13,609 nt of DNA. It comes from Candidatus Omnitrophota bacterium. Lineage in GTDB: Bacteria; Omnitrophota; Gorgyraeia; Gygaellales; JAHJCI01. Below are positions 5,862 to 13,592 of this stretch, one piece after another. The stretch spans positions 1-13,609 of the forward strand of contig JAHJCI010000214.1 of NCBI GenBank assembly GCA_018813085.1. Direction: 5' to 3'. The notes beneath the pieces are model-generated. The model was given only the letters and a program-made list of their open reading frames with translations, did no database searches and was not told where the DNA came from. Numbering within the stretch: position 1 is the stretch's first letter; each line of letters starts with the position of its first letter. The position numbers were made by a program, and so were the translations under genes.

Positions 5862-5905
5862 ATTAAAGATATTTCAAAATTAAAAATTAAAGATAAAAGA
5901 TTAAA
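5862..5905 (+). repeat. A-rich purine repeat, copy 1 (argB-argD gap)
   Basis: The whole 59-bp gap between argB and argD is built from variants of AAAGATTAAA. Bases 5862-5905 match 9212-9255 (after argG) at 41 of 44 positions without gaps, including a shared TTTCAAAAT core. The block begins at the argB stop codon and ends just before the argD start, and it contains no Shine-Dalgarno sequence. Origin and role are unknown. Candidates are a dispersed low-complexity intergenic element or an unstructured translation-initiation spacer. Confidence 0.75.
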
Positions 5906-5919
5906 AATGAAGATTAAAC

Positions 5920-7110
5920 ATGAAAAAAGAAGAGCTTTTTAAAATTTATAACGACTGTATAATGCCTACATATACCAAGACGCCCTTGGTTTTTATAAAA
6001 GGCAAGGGCAGCTATTTATTCGATATACATAATCGTAAATACCTGGATTTTTTCCCTGGCTGGGGAGTGGGAAATTTAGGCCACTGTCATCCTAAGGTAA
6101 TGACTGCGGTGCGCGACCAGATATCCAAGCTTATTTTTGTTGCCAATAATTTTTACCACATCCCGCAGGCTAAATTAGCAAAGGAACTGCATTTTTGGGT
6201 TAACTTTCCTTCAAGGGTATTTTTTTGCAATTCAGGCGCAGAGGCCAATGAGGCAGCAATTAAATTTAGCCGTAAATTCGGTAATGGGCGTTTCGAAATT
6301 ATTACTTTCCGGAATTCATTTCACGGACGGACACTGGGAGCATTAGCGGCAACCGGACAGGATAAGTACAAGGAAGGATTTTCCCCTTTGCCCGAGGGTT
6401 TTAAAACAGTCCCTTTTAATAACCTCCAGGCAGTAGAAGACGCATTGACTGATAAAACAGTAGCAATAATGCTTGAGTTAATTCAAGGGGAAGGCGGTAT
6501 AAATGTTGCTACGCAGGATTTTGCCAAGGGCCTGCGTAAAATATGCGATGATAAGAAACTACTGCTTATAGTAGATGAGGTACAGACCGGCATAGGCCGG
6601 ACCGGCTTAATGTTTGCCTGGCAGCATTACGGGATAACCCCCGATATAATCACTTTAGCTAAAAGCCTTGCAGGGGGTTTGCCTATCGGGGTTATGATAG
6701 TAAAAAAAGAAATTTCCCAAACCCTGGGGCCCGGTTCCCATGCTTCTACTTTCGGCGGAGGCCCTGTAATTTGTAAAGCAGCCCTGGCTGTATTGAAGGC
6801 AATTCATAAAGAAAAACTCTTGAATAAGGCAAAGATGGCAGGTGAATATTTAATTACCGGGCTTAGTTCTTTAAAGGAGAGATTCCCTGTTATTTCCGAT
6901 ATAAGAGGTAAGGGGCTGATGATCGGAGTCCAGCTTAAGGTTGAGGGTAAAGCAGTGGTTGAATGTTGCATGGAAAAGGGCTTATTGATTAATTGTACCC
7001 ATGATAAGGTATTGCGCTTAATGCCGGCTTTAAGCGTCAGCAAAAAAGAGATTGACCGTGCTTTGTCTATTCTGGGCGAGGCATTAGAAAAAACGGAGCC
7101 AGGGGCATGA
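5920..7110 (+). CDS. argD: Acetylornithine aminotransferase
   Basis: ArgD is a PLP enzyme that makes N-acetylornithine from the semialdehyde with glutamate as amino donor. Related members also act as N-succinyldiaminopimelate aminotransferase, which is relevant here because a lysine/DAP cluster follows. The 396-residue class-III aminotransferase shows GWGVGNLGHCHPKV (47-60), NSGAEANEAAIK (104-115), FHGRT (134-138), VDEVQTGIGRTG (218-229) and the PLP lysine Lys248 in TLAKSLAGGLPIG. The length is typical. It is preceded by the A-rich repeat and has no Shine-Dalgarno sequence. Its stop overlaps the argF start in ATGA, which suggests coupled translation. Dual use in lysine synthesis is possible but not shown by the sequence. 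Confidence 0.95.
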   Translation: MKKEELFKIYNDCIMPTYTKTPLVFIKGKGSYLFDIHNRKYLDFFPGWGVGNLGHCHPKVMTAVRDQISKLIFVANNFYHIPQAKLAKELHFWVNFPSRVFFCNSGAEANEAAIKFSRKFGNGRFEIITFRNSFHGRTLGALAATGQDKYKEGFSPLPEGFKTVPFNNLQAVEDALTDKTVAIMLELIQGEGGINVATQDFAKGLRKICDDKKLLLIVDEVQTGIGRTGLMFAWQHYGITPDIITLAKSLAGGLPIGVMIVKKEISQTLGPGSHASTFGGGPVICKAALAVLKAIHKEKLLNKAKMAGEYLITGLSSLKERFPVISDIRGKGLMIGVQLKVEGKAVVECCMEKGLLINCTHDKVLRLMPALSVSKKEIDRALSILGEALEKTEPGA

Positions 7111-8030
7111 AAAAGGATTTTATTTCAATAAAAGATTTGACTCAGGAAGAATTAAAAGAAATCTTCGAACTTACGAGTAAGATTAAGCAATCTCCGCATA
7201 AATTCAGCACTTCTCTTTCGGGCGAGATAATTGCTTTGATTTTCGAGAAGCCGTCTTGCCGGACCCAGGTTTCGTTCGAGGTGGGCATGTATCAGTTAGG
7301 CGGCATGAGCCTGTCCTTAGGCCCGGAACAGATTAAGCTGGGCTTGCGGGAGTCGACTCAGGATATCGCGCGGACTCTCAGCCGCTATGTAAACGGCATT
7401 GTTTTACGGACATTCGCGCATAAGAATATATTAAAAATGGCCGAATGCGCAAGTATCCCCGTAATCAATGCATTAACCGATTTACTGCATCCCTGCCAGG
7501 CGCTGGCTGATATTTATACCGTAGGAGAGAATTTTAGAAATTTTAAGGATATCACGCTTAGCTTTATCGGCGACGGCAATAATGTCTGCCATTCGCTGCT
7601 CTTTGCCTGTTCAAAGATCGGGCTCAATCTTAATATCGCAACGCCTGCTAAATATGCGCCTTCACCGGAGATTGTAAAAGAAGCCCTGGTATTTGCGAAA
7701 AAAAGCGGCGCTAAAATAAAATTATTCAACCAGGCAAAGGAAGCGGTCAAGGCGGCGGACGTACTTTATACCGATGTCTGGGCTTCGATGGGCCAGGAGG
7801 CTGAAGCGACGGCAAGAAAAAAACAATTTAGTAAGTTTCAGATAAATAAGAAACTCTTGCTTTTAGCAAAAAAGGGATGTCTGGTTATGCATTGCCTTCC
7901 CGCGCATCGCGGGGAAGAAATTACGGATGAGGTTATCGATAGCAATAATTCCATAGTCTTTGACCAGGCAGAAAACCGTTTACATGTGCAGAAGGCCATA
8001 CTTATTAAACTCTTAGGAGACAAAAAATAA
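7107..8030 (+). CDS. argF: Ornithine carbamoyltransferase with altered phosphate-binding motif
   Basis: ArgF joins ornithine and carbamoyl phosphate to citrulline. The 307-residue product has the two-domain transcarbamylase pattern: FEKPS...VSFEVGMYQLGG at the N-terminal carbamoyl-phosphate site, HPCQALAD (128-135), WASMGQEAEA, and VMHCLPAHRGEEITDEVID then FDQAENRLHVQKAI near the end. The ornithine-specific SMGQ and HCLPAHRG loops separate it from aspartate and N-acetylornithine carbamoyltransferases. The usual STRTR phosphate-binding motif reads SCRTQ (residues 50-54, bases 7254-7268): Ser, the first Arg and Thr are kept, while Thr becomes Cys and the last Arg becomes Gln. The start overlaps the argD stop by 4 nt (ATGA). 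AGGGG just upstream may serve as ribosome-binding site. Confidence 0.94.
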   Translation: MKKDFISIKDLTQEELKEIFELTSKIKQSPHKFSTSLSGEIIALIFEKPSCRTQVSFEVGMYQLGGMSLSLGPEQIKLGLRESTQDIARTLSRYVNGIVLRTFAHKNILKMAECASIPVINALTDLLHPCQALADIYTVGENFRNFKDITLSFIGDGNNVCHSLLFACSKIGLNLNIATPAKYAPSPEIVKEALVFAKKSGAKIKLFNQAKEAVKAADVLYTDVWASMGQEAEATARKKQFSKFQINKKLLLLAKKGCLVMHCLPAHRGEEITDEVIDSNNSIVFDQAENRLHVQKAILIKLLGDKK

Positions 8031-8031
8031 G

Positions 8032-9201
8032 ATGAGCAAGGTAATATTAGCTTATTCCGGAGGTTTGGATACAACCTGTGCTTTGCATTGGTTAAAGCAA
8101 CAGGGATATAGCGTGGTCTGTTTTATGGCTGACCTTGGCCAGGGCCATGACGCCGCAATTGTCAAAGAAAAGGCCCTGGCAGCAGGAGCCCTCAAGGTTT
8201 ATGTTAAGGACTTAAGAGAGGAGTTCATTCAGGACTTTGTTCTTCCCTCCTTAAAAGCCAATGCTATATATGAGGGTAAATATTTGCTGGCTACGGCCTT
8301 GGGACGGCCTTTAATTGCCAAACACCTGGTGGATATCGCGCACCGAGAGAAAGCTAAGTTCGTTGCTCACGGCTCTACAGGTAAAGGCAATGACCAGGTA
8401 CGTTTTGAAGTTTCGGTAAAGATTCTGGATCCGCAGCTTGAAATTATCGCTCCGGTGAGAATTTGGCAATTTAAATCCCGCGAAGAAGAGATAGAATACG
8501 CAAAAAAATATAATTTACCGGTAGATGTAACCAAGAAAAAACCGTATAGCATTGATGAGAATTTATGGGGTGTTAGCATCGAGGCCGGAATCCTGGAAAA
8601 TTTGTCGGTTGAGCCTCCCGAAAGCGCTTATCAAATTACAAAGAATCCTTCTGCGCACGCCGGTTTCCCCCGCTATCTGGATATATATTTTCAAAAAGGG
8701 GTTCCGAAAAAAATTGATGCAAGAGCATATAAGCTTATTGATTTAATCAAGGAATTGAATAATCTGGGCGGGCTATACGGTATAGGCAGAACGGACGTGG
8801 TTGAAAACCGGCTTGTAGGGATAAAATCGCGGGAAATTTACGAGGCTCCGGCAGCTACGATACTTTATTCTGCCCATAAAGATTTAGAGGGCCTGGTTTC
8901 AGACCGTATGATGCAGCATTTTAAGGAGATGATAAGCCTTAAATACTCAGAGCTCGTATATGACGGCCTCTGGTACTCGCCGCTTAAGGAAGCGCTGGAT
9001 AAATTTGTAGATGCTACCCAGAAAAACGTTACCGGCAGCATAAAGGTAAAACTTTTTAAGGGCAGCTGTACTGTGGTTGCCCGTAAATCATCCTTTTCGC
9101 TTTATAAAAAAGAGATGGCAACCTACGGCAAAGAAGATAAATTTGACAAGAAATTAGCCAAGGGTTTTATTGAAATCTGGGGAATGCCGTATAGAAAATA
9201 A
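8032..9201 (+). CDS. argG: Argininosuccinate synthase
   Basis: ArgG condenses citrulline with aspartate using ATP, through a citrullyl-AMP intermediate. The 389-residue product has the N-type ATP pyrophosphatase P-loop AYSGGLDT (7-14) and the family signatures ADLGQGHD (33-40), HGSTGKGNDQVRFE (113-126), and SIDENLWGVSIEAG (173-186). The following segment, including AHAGFPRYLDIYFQKGVPKKID and GIGRTDVVENRLVGIKSR, also matches the family. It starts 1 bp after the argF stop. AGGAG (8015-8019) lies inside the end of argF, 12 nt before the ATG, a rather long spacing. The 3' end runs into the second A-rich repeat. Confidence 0.96.
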   Translation: MSKVILAYSGGLDTTCALHWLKQQGYSVVCFMADLGQGHDAAIVKEKALAAGALKVYVKDLREEFIQDFVLPSLKANAIYEGKYLLATALGRPLIAKHLVDIAHREKAKFVAHGSTGKGNDQVRFEVSVKILDPQLEIIAPVRIWQFKSREEEIEYAKKYNLPVDVTKKKPYSIDENLWGVSIEAGILENLSVEPPESAYQITKNPSAHAGFPRYLDIYFQKGVPKKIDARAYKLIDLIKELNNLGGLYGIGRTDVVENRLVGIKSREIYEAPAATILYSAHKDLEGLVSDRMMQHFKEMISLKYSELVYDGLWYSPLKEALDKFVDATQKNVTGSIKVKLFKGSCTVVARKSSFSLYKKEMATYGKEDKFDKKLAKGFIEIWGMPYRK

Positions 9202-9289
9202 AAGATTAAATATTAAAGATGTTTCAAAATAAAAGATTAAAGATAAAAGATTAAAGATAAAGATTAAAATTAAAGATAAAAAATAAAAA
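9202..9289 (+). repeat. A-rich purine repeat, copy 2 (argG-argH gap)
   Basis: Almost the entire 97-bp gap between argG and argH consists of imperfect repeats of AAAGATTAAA with no G/C-rich interruption. The segment 9212-9255 is the counterpart of 5862-5905 (41 of 44 identical), and the units then continue for about another 30 bp in a longer array than copy 1. It starts directly at the argG stop. The run ends before the argH Shine-Dalgarno sequence GAGG. Such arrays can vary in length by replication slippage. Confidence 0.75.
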
Positions 9290-9293
9290 GAGG
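9290..9293 (+). promoter_or_regulatory. Ribosome-binding site of argH
   Basis: GAGG (in AAGAGGTT) lies 5 nt before the argH ATG at 9299, immediately downstream of the A-rich repeat, and supports this start. Confidence 0.6.
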
Positions 9294-9298
9294 TTAAA

Positions 9299-10672
9299 AT
9301 GGCAAAAAAGTTATGGGGTGGCAGATTCGATAAGAAGACCGACCCGCTAGTTGAAGAGTTTACTTCCAGCATATCTTATGATAAAAAATTAGCTTGCTTT
9401 GACATAAAGGGCAGTATTGCCCACGCGAAGATGCTGGGGAAATGCAAGATAATTACAAAAAAAGAGAGCGCTATTTTAGTAAAAGGGTTGGAGTCTATAG
9501 GAAAGAAGATAGGCAAGGTAAAGTTAAACTCAAAGGCCGAAGATATACACACTGCCATAGCTAATCTTTTAAGAAGCAAAGTAGGAAAGGTAGCGGATAA
9601 GCTCCATACAGCCCGCTCCAGAAATGACCAGGTAGTGTTGGACGTAAAGATGTATACTAAGGATGCCATAGATAACCTGATTTGCTTGATTACGTCTTTA
9701 CAAAAAGCCATAATAAAATTCGCGAATAAGAATTCTAAAATAATTATTCCCGCTTATACACATCTACAGGTAGCCCAGTGCGTGCTTCTAAGTCATCATT
9801 TACTGGCCTATGTTGAGATGTTGGCGCGCGATAAGGAAAGATTATCTGACACAAAAAAGAGAACTGATTTTATGCCCCTGGGAAGCTGTGCTTTATCCGG
9901 AACAGGCCTCCATATAGATAGAGAGTATGTTAAGAATAATTTAGGCTTCAGTCGCCTGACAGAGAATAGTATTGATGCGGTAAGCGACAGGGATTTTATA
10001 CTGGAGTTGCTTTCAAACCTCGTTATTATATCAATTCATCTTTCTCGGATGGCCGAAGATTTAATTCTCTGGGCGACTAAAGAATTTAATTTTATCGATA
10101 TAGATTTTTCTTTTTGTACCGGCTCCAGTATAATGCCGCATAAAAAGAATCCCGACGTCCTGGAATTAATCAGAGCTTCCGTAGGTAAGGTAGGCGGAGA
10201 TTTTTCGAGTGTTTTAATATTAATGAAGGGGCTGCCGTTGACTTATAATCGCGACCTTCAGCTTGATAAACCTCCGTTATTTAACAGTACGGAAACCATA
10301 AACAACATACTGCAGGTATTTACAGAGCTGTTTAAGAATATCAAAATAAATAAAACGGTAATAGCCGAAAAGGTAAGGGATGAATCATTATTTTCCGTAG
10401 ACATAGTAGAATACCTTATTGAAAAGGGCTCTTCCTACCGCCAAGCTCATGATATAACCGGTAAAATGGTCAAGGATACTTTGGATAAGGGCAGAAAGAT
10501 ATCCGACTTAACGCTAAAGGAATTAAAAAAATATTCTGGAAAGTTCGAGAAGTCAGTTAAATCTATATTGAATGCCTGGGCATCGGTTAGCCGGAAAACT
10601 TCCTCGGGAGGTACAGGCCCCCGCGGCGTAAAAAGACAGATAGCTAAATGGAGCAAGAGACTAAATGCATGA
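9299..10672 (+). CDS. argH: Argininosuccinate lyase
   Basis: ArgH splits argininosuccinate into arginine and fumarate, the last step of arginine synthesis. The 457-residue product starts with the family hallmark KLWGGRF (4-10) and shows SRNDQV (107-112) and YTHLQ (153-157, with the base-candidate histidine His155). The mobile catalytic-serine loop is GSSIMPHKKNPDV (275-287), with His where many homologues have Gln. LPLTYNRDLQLDKPPLFNS follows. After THLQ the usual AQP reads AQC, a minor difference. The length is normal. The gene follows the second A-rich repeat and overlaps lysA by 8 nt, which ties the arginine and lysine parts into one probable transcript. Confidence 0.96.
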   Translation: MAKKLWGGRFDKKTDPLVEEFTSSISYDKKLACFDIKGSIAHAKMLGKCKIITKKESAILVKGLESIGKKIGKVKLNSKAEDIHTAIANLLRSKVGKVADKLHTARSRNDQVVLDVKMYTKDAIDNLICLITSLQKAIIKFANKNSKIIIPAYTHLQVAQCVLLSHHLLAYVEMLARDKERLSDTKKRTDFMPLGSCALSGTGLHIDREYVKNNLGFSRLTENSIDAVSDRDFILELLSNLVIISIHLSRMAEDLILWATKEFNFIDIDFSFCTGSSIMPHKKNPDVLELIRASVGKVGGDFSSVLILMKGLPLTYNRDLQLDKPPLFNSTETINNILQVFTELFKNIKINKTVIAEKVRDESLFSVDIVEYLIEKGSSYRQAHDITGKMVKDTLDKGRKISDLTLKELKKYSGKFEKSVKSILNAWASVSRKTSSGGTGPRGVKRQIAKWSKRLNA

Positions 10673-11924
10673 GTTTAAATATCGACGTAACCAGCTTTAT
10701 TGCGAGGGGTTGAAGGTAGAAGAATTAGCCCGCAGGTTTTTAACCCCGCTTTATATTTACAGCAAGAAGACGCTCTTGGATCATTACCTAAAGCTTAAAA
10801 AGGCCTTCAGGGCCCTGGATCCTTTAATCTGTTTTTCCGTTAAGGCGAATTCTAATCTTGCGATCCTGAAAACTTTAGTTGATCAGGGAGCTGGCTTGGA
10901 TATTGTTTCCGGGGGGGAGCTATTCCGCGCATTACGAGTAGGTTGTCCCAGGAAGAAAATTGTTTATGCTTCAGTCGGGAAAACAAACGAAGAGATCAGA
11001 GCGGCAATCAATGCCGGAATACTATTTTTTAATGTTGAGTCCCTGCCTGAGTTGGAAAATATAAACCGCATTTCTGGCCTGCTTAGAAAAAGAACCAGGG
11101 TTGCCTTAAGGGTAAATCCGGGAATCAGCGCAGGCACGCATAAGTTTATTACAACAGGAGAGAGCACTAATAAGTTCGGCATTGACCTTAGCACCGCTTA
11201 CGATATTCTGCAAAATCGCAGGTATTTTGTTAATTCAGATATCTGCGGGCTGCATATGCATATCGGTTCGCAAATAACGCAAAGCAGTTCTTTTGTTAAG
11301 GCAATTAACAAAATCGTACAATTTATTTACCGCCTTAAGAGAGAAGGCATAGATTTAGAATACCTTAATATTGGAGGAGGCTTGGGTATAATTTATGATA
11401 AGGAAACGCCCCAGACAGCCTCAGACTTTTCAAAAAGTGTTTCTCCGGCTTTGCGCAAGACAGGCCAAAAGATTATTCTTGAACCGGGAAGGTTTATTGC
11501 CGGCAATGCCGGTATACTTGTTGTAAAGGTACTCTATATAAAGAATACGCCTAAGAAAAAGTTTATCATTATCGACGGGGCAATGAATGATTTGATACGC
11601 CCGGCATTGTACGGGGCATATCATAGTATCCTTCCTTTAAAGGTTACGGGTTACGGTGCGCAGGATACCGAGAAGTATGACGTAGTCGGCCCGATTTGCG
11701 AAAGCGGGGACTTTTTTGCCGAAGGCCGGATTATGCCCCGTGTCCATGAGGGCGATTTGTTGAGCGTTATGAGTTCCGGAGCTTACGGCTTTAGCATGTC
11801 AAGCAACTATAACTCCAGGCTGCGCGCAGCAGAGGTTATGGTGAATAAGAACAAAGCGAGCCTGATAAGAAAAAGAGATACCTGCCAGGATTTAATCAGA
11901 AACGAATCTATTCCTAGAATATAA
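10665..11924 (+). CDS. lysA: Diaminopimelate decarboxylase
   Basis: LysA removes CO2 from meso-diaminopimelate to give lysine, using PLP. The 419-residue alanine-racemase-fold protein has the PLP lysine Lys60 in FSVKANSNLAIL, HMHIGSQ (197-203), the glycine-rich phosphate loop GGGLGI (237-242), EPGR (273-276), CESGDFF with the cross-subunit active-site Cys345, and GAYGFSMSSNYN near the C-terminus. Together these fit the LysA family and not the related arginine or ornithine decarboxylases. The start at 10665 (MHEFKY) lies 8 nt inside the end of argH. GGAG at 10650-10653 is a plausible ribosome-binding site. An ATG at 10669 is in another frame. The stop overlaps the dapF start by one base (TAATG). 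Confidence 0.95.
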   Translation: MHEFKYRRNQLYCEGLKVEELARRFLTPLYIYSKKTLLDHYLKLKKAFRALDPLICFSVKANSNLAILKTLVDQGAGLDIVSGGELFRALRVGCPRKKIVYASVGKTNEEIRAAINAGILFFNVESLPELENINRISGLLRKRTRVALRVNPGISAGTHKFITTGESTNKFGIDLSTAYDILQNRRYFVNSDICGLHMHIGSQITQSSSFVKAINKIVQFIYRLKREGIDLEYLNIGGGLGIIYDKETPQTASDFSKSVSPALRKTGQKIILEPGRFIAGNAGILVVKVLYIKNTPKKKFIIIDGAMNDLIRPALYGAYHSILPLKVTGYGAQDTEKYDVVGPICESGDFFAEGRIMPRVHEGDLLSVMSSGAYGFSMSSNYNSRLRAAEVMVNKNKASLIRKRDTCQDLIRNESIPRI

Positions 11925-12724
11925 TGAGGAAATTGCGCTTTACTAAGATGGTAGCTTCCGGCAATGACTTTGTAGTTATAGACCGGCGTAAAGAGGCCCA
12001 TATTAAGAGCCCGGCATCTTTAGCGGTTAAAATATGCGACAGGAAATTCGGCGCAGGTGCTGACGGGTTATTGCTTATTGAAGGTTCCGGGAAGGCTGAT
12101 ATAAAAATGCGGATTTTTAACCCTGACGGCTCAGAGCCGGATATGTGCGCTAACGGCGCAAGGTGCGCTGGCCTTTGGGCTAAGTTAGGGAGCTTAAAGA
12201 TCGAAACCCGGGCCGGCATTATCTTCGCCAGGGTGAATAAAGATAAAGTTAAGATCAAAATGACAGAACCAAAAAATTTAAGCTTAGGTTCCAGGATAAA
12301 GTTATGCGGGCGCGCGATAAAAGTCAATTTTATTAATACCGGCGTACCTCATGCGGTAGTTTTTGTTGAGGGGGTTGATGAGATGGATGTTGTCGCTATC
12401 GGCAGAAAAATCCGTTTTCATAAAAGATTTCAGCCGCAGGGCGTAAACGTTAATTTTGTTCAGCTTATAGGAGATAGCCTAATCAAATTAAGGACTTACG
12501 AGCGCGGGGTAGAGGATGAAACGCTTGCTTGTGGAACCGGTATGGTTGCCTCGGCTTTAATTTACGCCTCAGGCAATATTCCGGGCAATGCAGGCAAGAT
12601 TAAAGTACATACACAAAGCGGAGAGATTCTTAGTGTTGAATTCCAGAAAAAAAATTCCAGGTTTAAGAATGTTTGGTTGGAGGGTAAGTCCAGCATAGTC
12701 TATTCGGGGGTGTATTATGTTTAA
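11924..12724 (+). CDS. dapF: Diaminopimelate epimerase
   Basis: DapF converts LL- to meso-diaminopimelate without cofactor, using two cysteines as acid and base. Both are present: Cys75 in PDMCANGARC and Cys203 in ETLACGTG. Other family features are FTKMVASGNDFVVID (6-20), NPDGSEPDMC, FINTGVPHAVVF and YERGVEDETLACGTG. Ala follows the first catalytic Cys where most homologues have Gly (MCGNGARC); this is conservative. The 266-residue length is typical. The start shares one base with the lysA stop and has no Shine-Dalgarno sequence, so re-initiation from lysA is likely. The last 8 nt overlap dapA. Confidence 0.95.
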   Translation: MRKLRFTKMVASGNDFVVIDRRKEAHIKSPASLAVKICDRKFGAGADGLLLIEGSGKADIKMRIFNPDGSEPDMCANGARCAGLWAKLGSLKIETRAGIIFARVNKDKVKIKMTEPKNLSLGSRIKLCGRAIKVNFINTGVPHAVVFVEGVDEMDVVAIGRKIRFHKRFQPQGVNVNFVQLIGDSLIKLRTYERGVEDETLACGTGMVASALIYASGNIPGNAGKIKVHTQSGEILSVEFQKKNSRFKNVWLEGKSSIVYSGVYYV

Positions 12725-13592
12725 GGGCTCATTAGTCGCTATAGTTACTCCGTTTAAAAATGGCCGGGTTGATGAAAAAAAGCTTAGAGAGCTGGTGGAG
12801 TTTCAAATTACCAACGGCTCTTCGGGAATTGTGCCTTGCGGCACAACCGGTGAATCGCCGACTTTATCGACGCAAGAGCATGAAAGAGTGATTGAGATAG
12901 TAATTGAGGCAGCAGCAAAGAGGGTTCCTGTAATAGCGGGAACAGGCTCAAACAGTACGCAAGAGGCGATAGAATTATCCGTCCATGCAGAGAAAGCCGG
13001 AGCCAACGGCCTGCTTCTGGTTTCTCCATATTATAATAAGCCTCCGCAAGAGGGGTTATATTTACATTTTAAGGCGATTGCCAAGGCAGTCAAAGTTCCG
13101 ATTATCCTTTATAATATTGCCTCGCGTACGGGTATCAATATCGAACCGCAAACTATGGCAAGATTGGCCAACGATTGTAAGAATATTATCGGAGTAAAAG
13201 AAGCCTCAGGCAATCTGGACCAGATGTCCAGAATTAAGGCAATATGCGGTGAGAACTTCGATTTAATATCCGGAGATGATTCCCTGACCCTCCCGCTTTT
13301 GGCAATCGGCGGAGTCGGCGTAATCTCCGTAGTGGCGAATATTGTCCCCCGCGATACGGCTGAGATGGTCGCGGCTTTCTTAAAGCAGGACCTAAAAAAA
13401 GCAGAAGCCCTACACTACAAACTACTGCCTTTAATAAAGGCGATGTTTATAGAAACTAATCCTATCCCGGTTAAGACAGCAATGGGGCTTATGGGTTTAT
13501 GTCAACCGGAATTGAGACTGCCTTTATCCCCGATCTCAGAAGAGAATCTGGGCAAATTAAAAGAGGCATTGAAAGATTACGGGCTTTTATAA
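12717..13592 (+). CDS. dapA: 4-hydroxy-tetrahydrodipicolinate synthase
   Basis: DapA condenses pyruvate with aspartate semialdehyde, the first committed step of the diaminopimelate route. The 291-residue TIM-barrel protein shows CGTTGES (41-47), SPYYNKPPQEG (103-113), ILYNIASRTG (130-139, Tyr132) and the Schiff-base lysine Lys161 in GVKEASG, followed by SGDDSLTLPLLAIGGVGVISV. The usual NVPSRTG reads NIASRTG, a mild change. The retained active-site set supports true DapA over other lyases of the family. The start lies 8 nt inside dapF, after a G-run (CGGGGG) that may serve as ribosome-binding site. The gene ends 17 nt before the window edge at the beginning of a third A-rich tract. Genes for later steps (dapB, an LL-DAP aminotransferase or the acyl pathway) would be expected downstream but are not in view. 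Confidence 0.96.
   Translation: MFKGSLVAIVTPFKNGRVDEKKLRELVEFQITNGSSGIVPCGTTGESPTLSTQEHERVIEIVIEAAAKRVPVIAGTGSNSTQEAIELSVHAEKAGANGLLLVSPYYNKPPQEGLYLHFKAIAKAVKVPIILYNIASRTGINIEPQTMARLANDCKNIIGVKEASGNLDQMSRIKAICGENFDLISGDDSLTLPLLAIGGVGVISVVANIVPRDTAEMVAAFLKQDLKKAEALHYKLLPLIKAMFIETNPIPVKTAMGLMGLCQPELRLPLSPISEENLGKLKEALKDYGLL

Noticed and set aside
5907..5942. Short ATG-started ORF in the argB-argD gap
   Set aside because: Eleven codons arising from the A-rich repeat and overlapping the argD start, without ribosome-binding site or amino-acid bias of clear meaning (Lys/Arg follow from A-richness).
7107..8030. argF as a decaying gene because of the SCRTQ motif
   Set aside because: The frame is intact, the length is normal, all other substrate loops are conserved, and it is embedded in a complete operon, so loss of function is not supported.
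9312..9330. GGGGTGG sequence resembling a T-box motif
   Set aside because: It encodes the conserved WGGRF segment of ArgH and lies inside the coding region; no T-box stem or specifier loop is present.
11914..12327. 137-codon minus-strand ORF
   Set aside because: Antisense to the start of dapF, which carries both catalytic cysteines. No ribosome-binding site or family resemblance was found.
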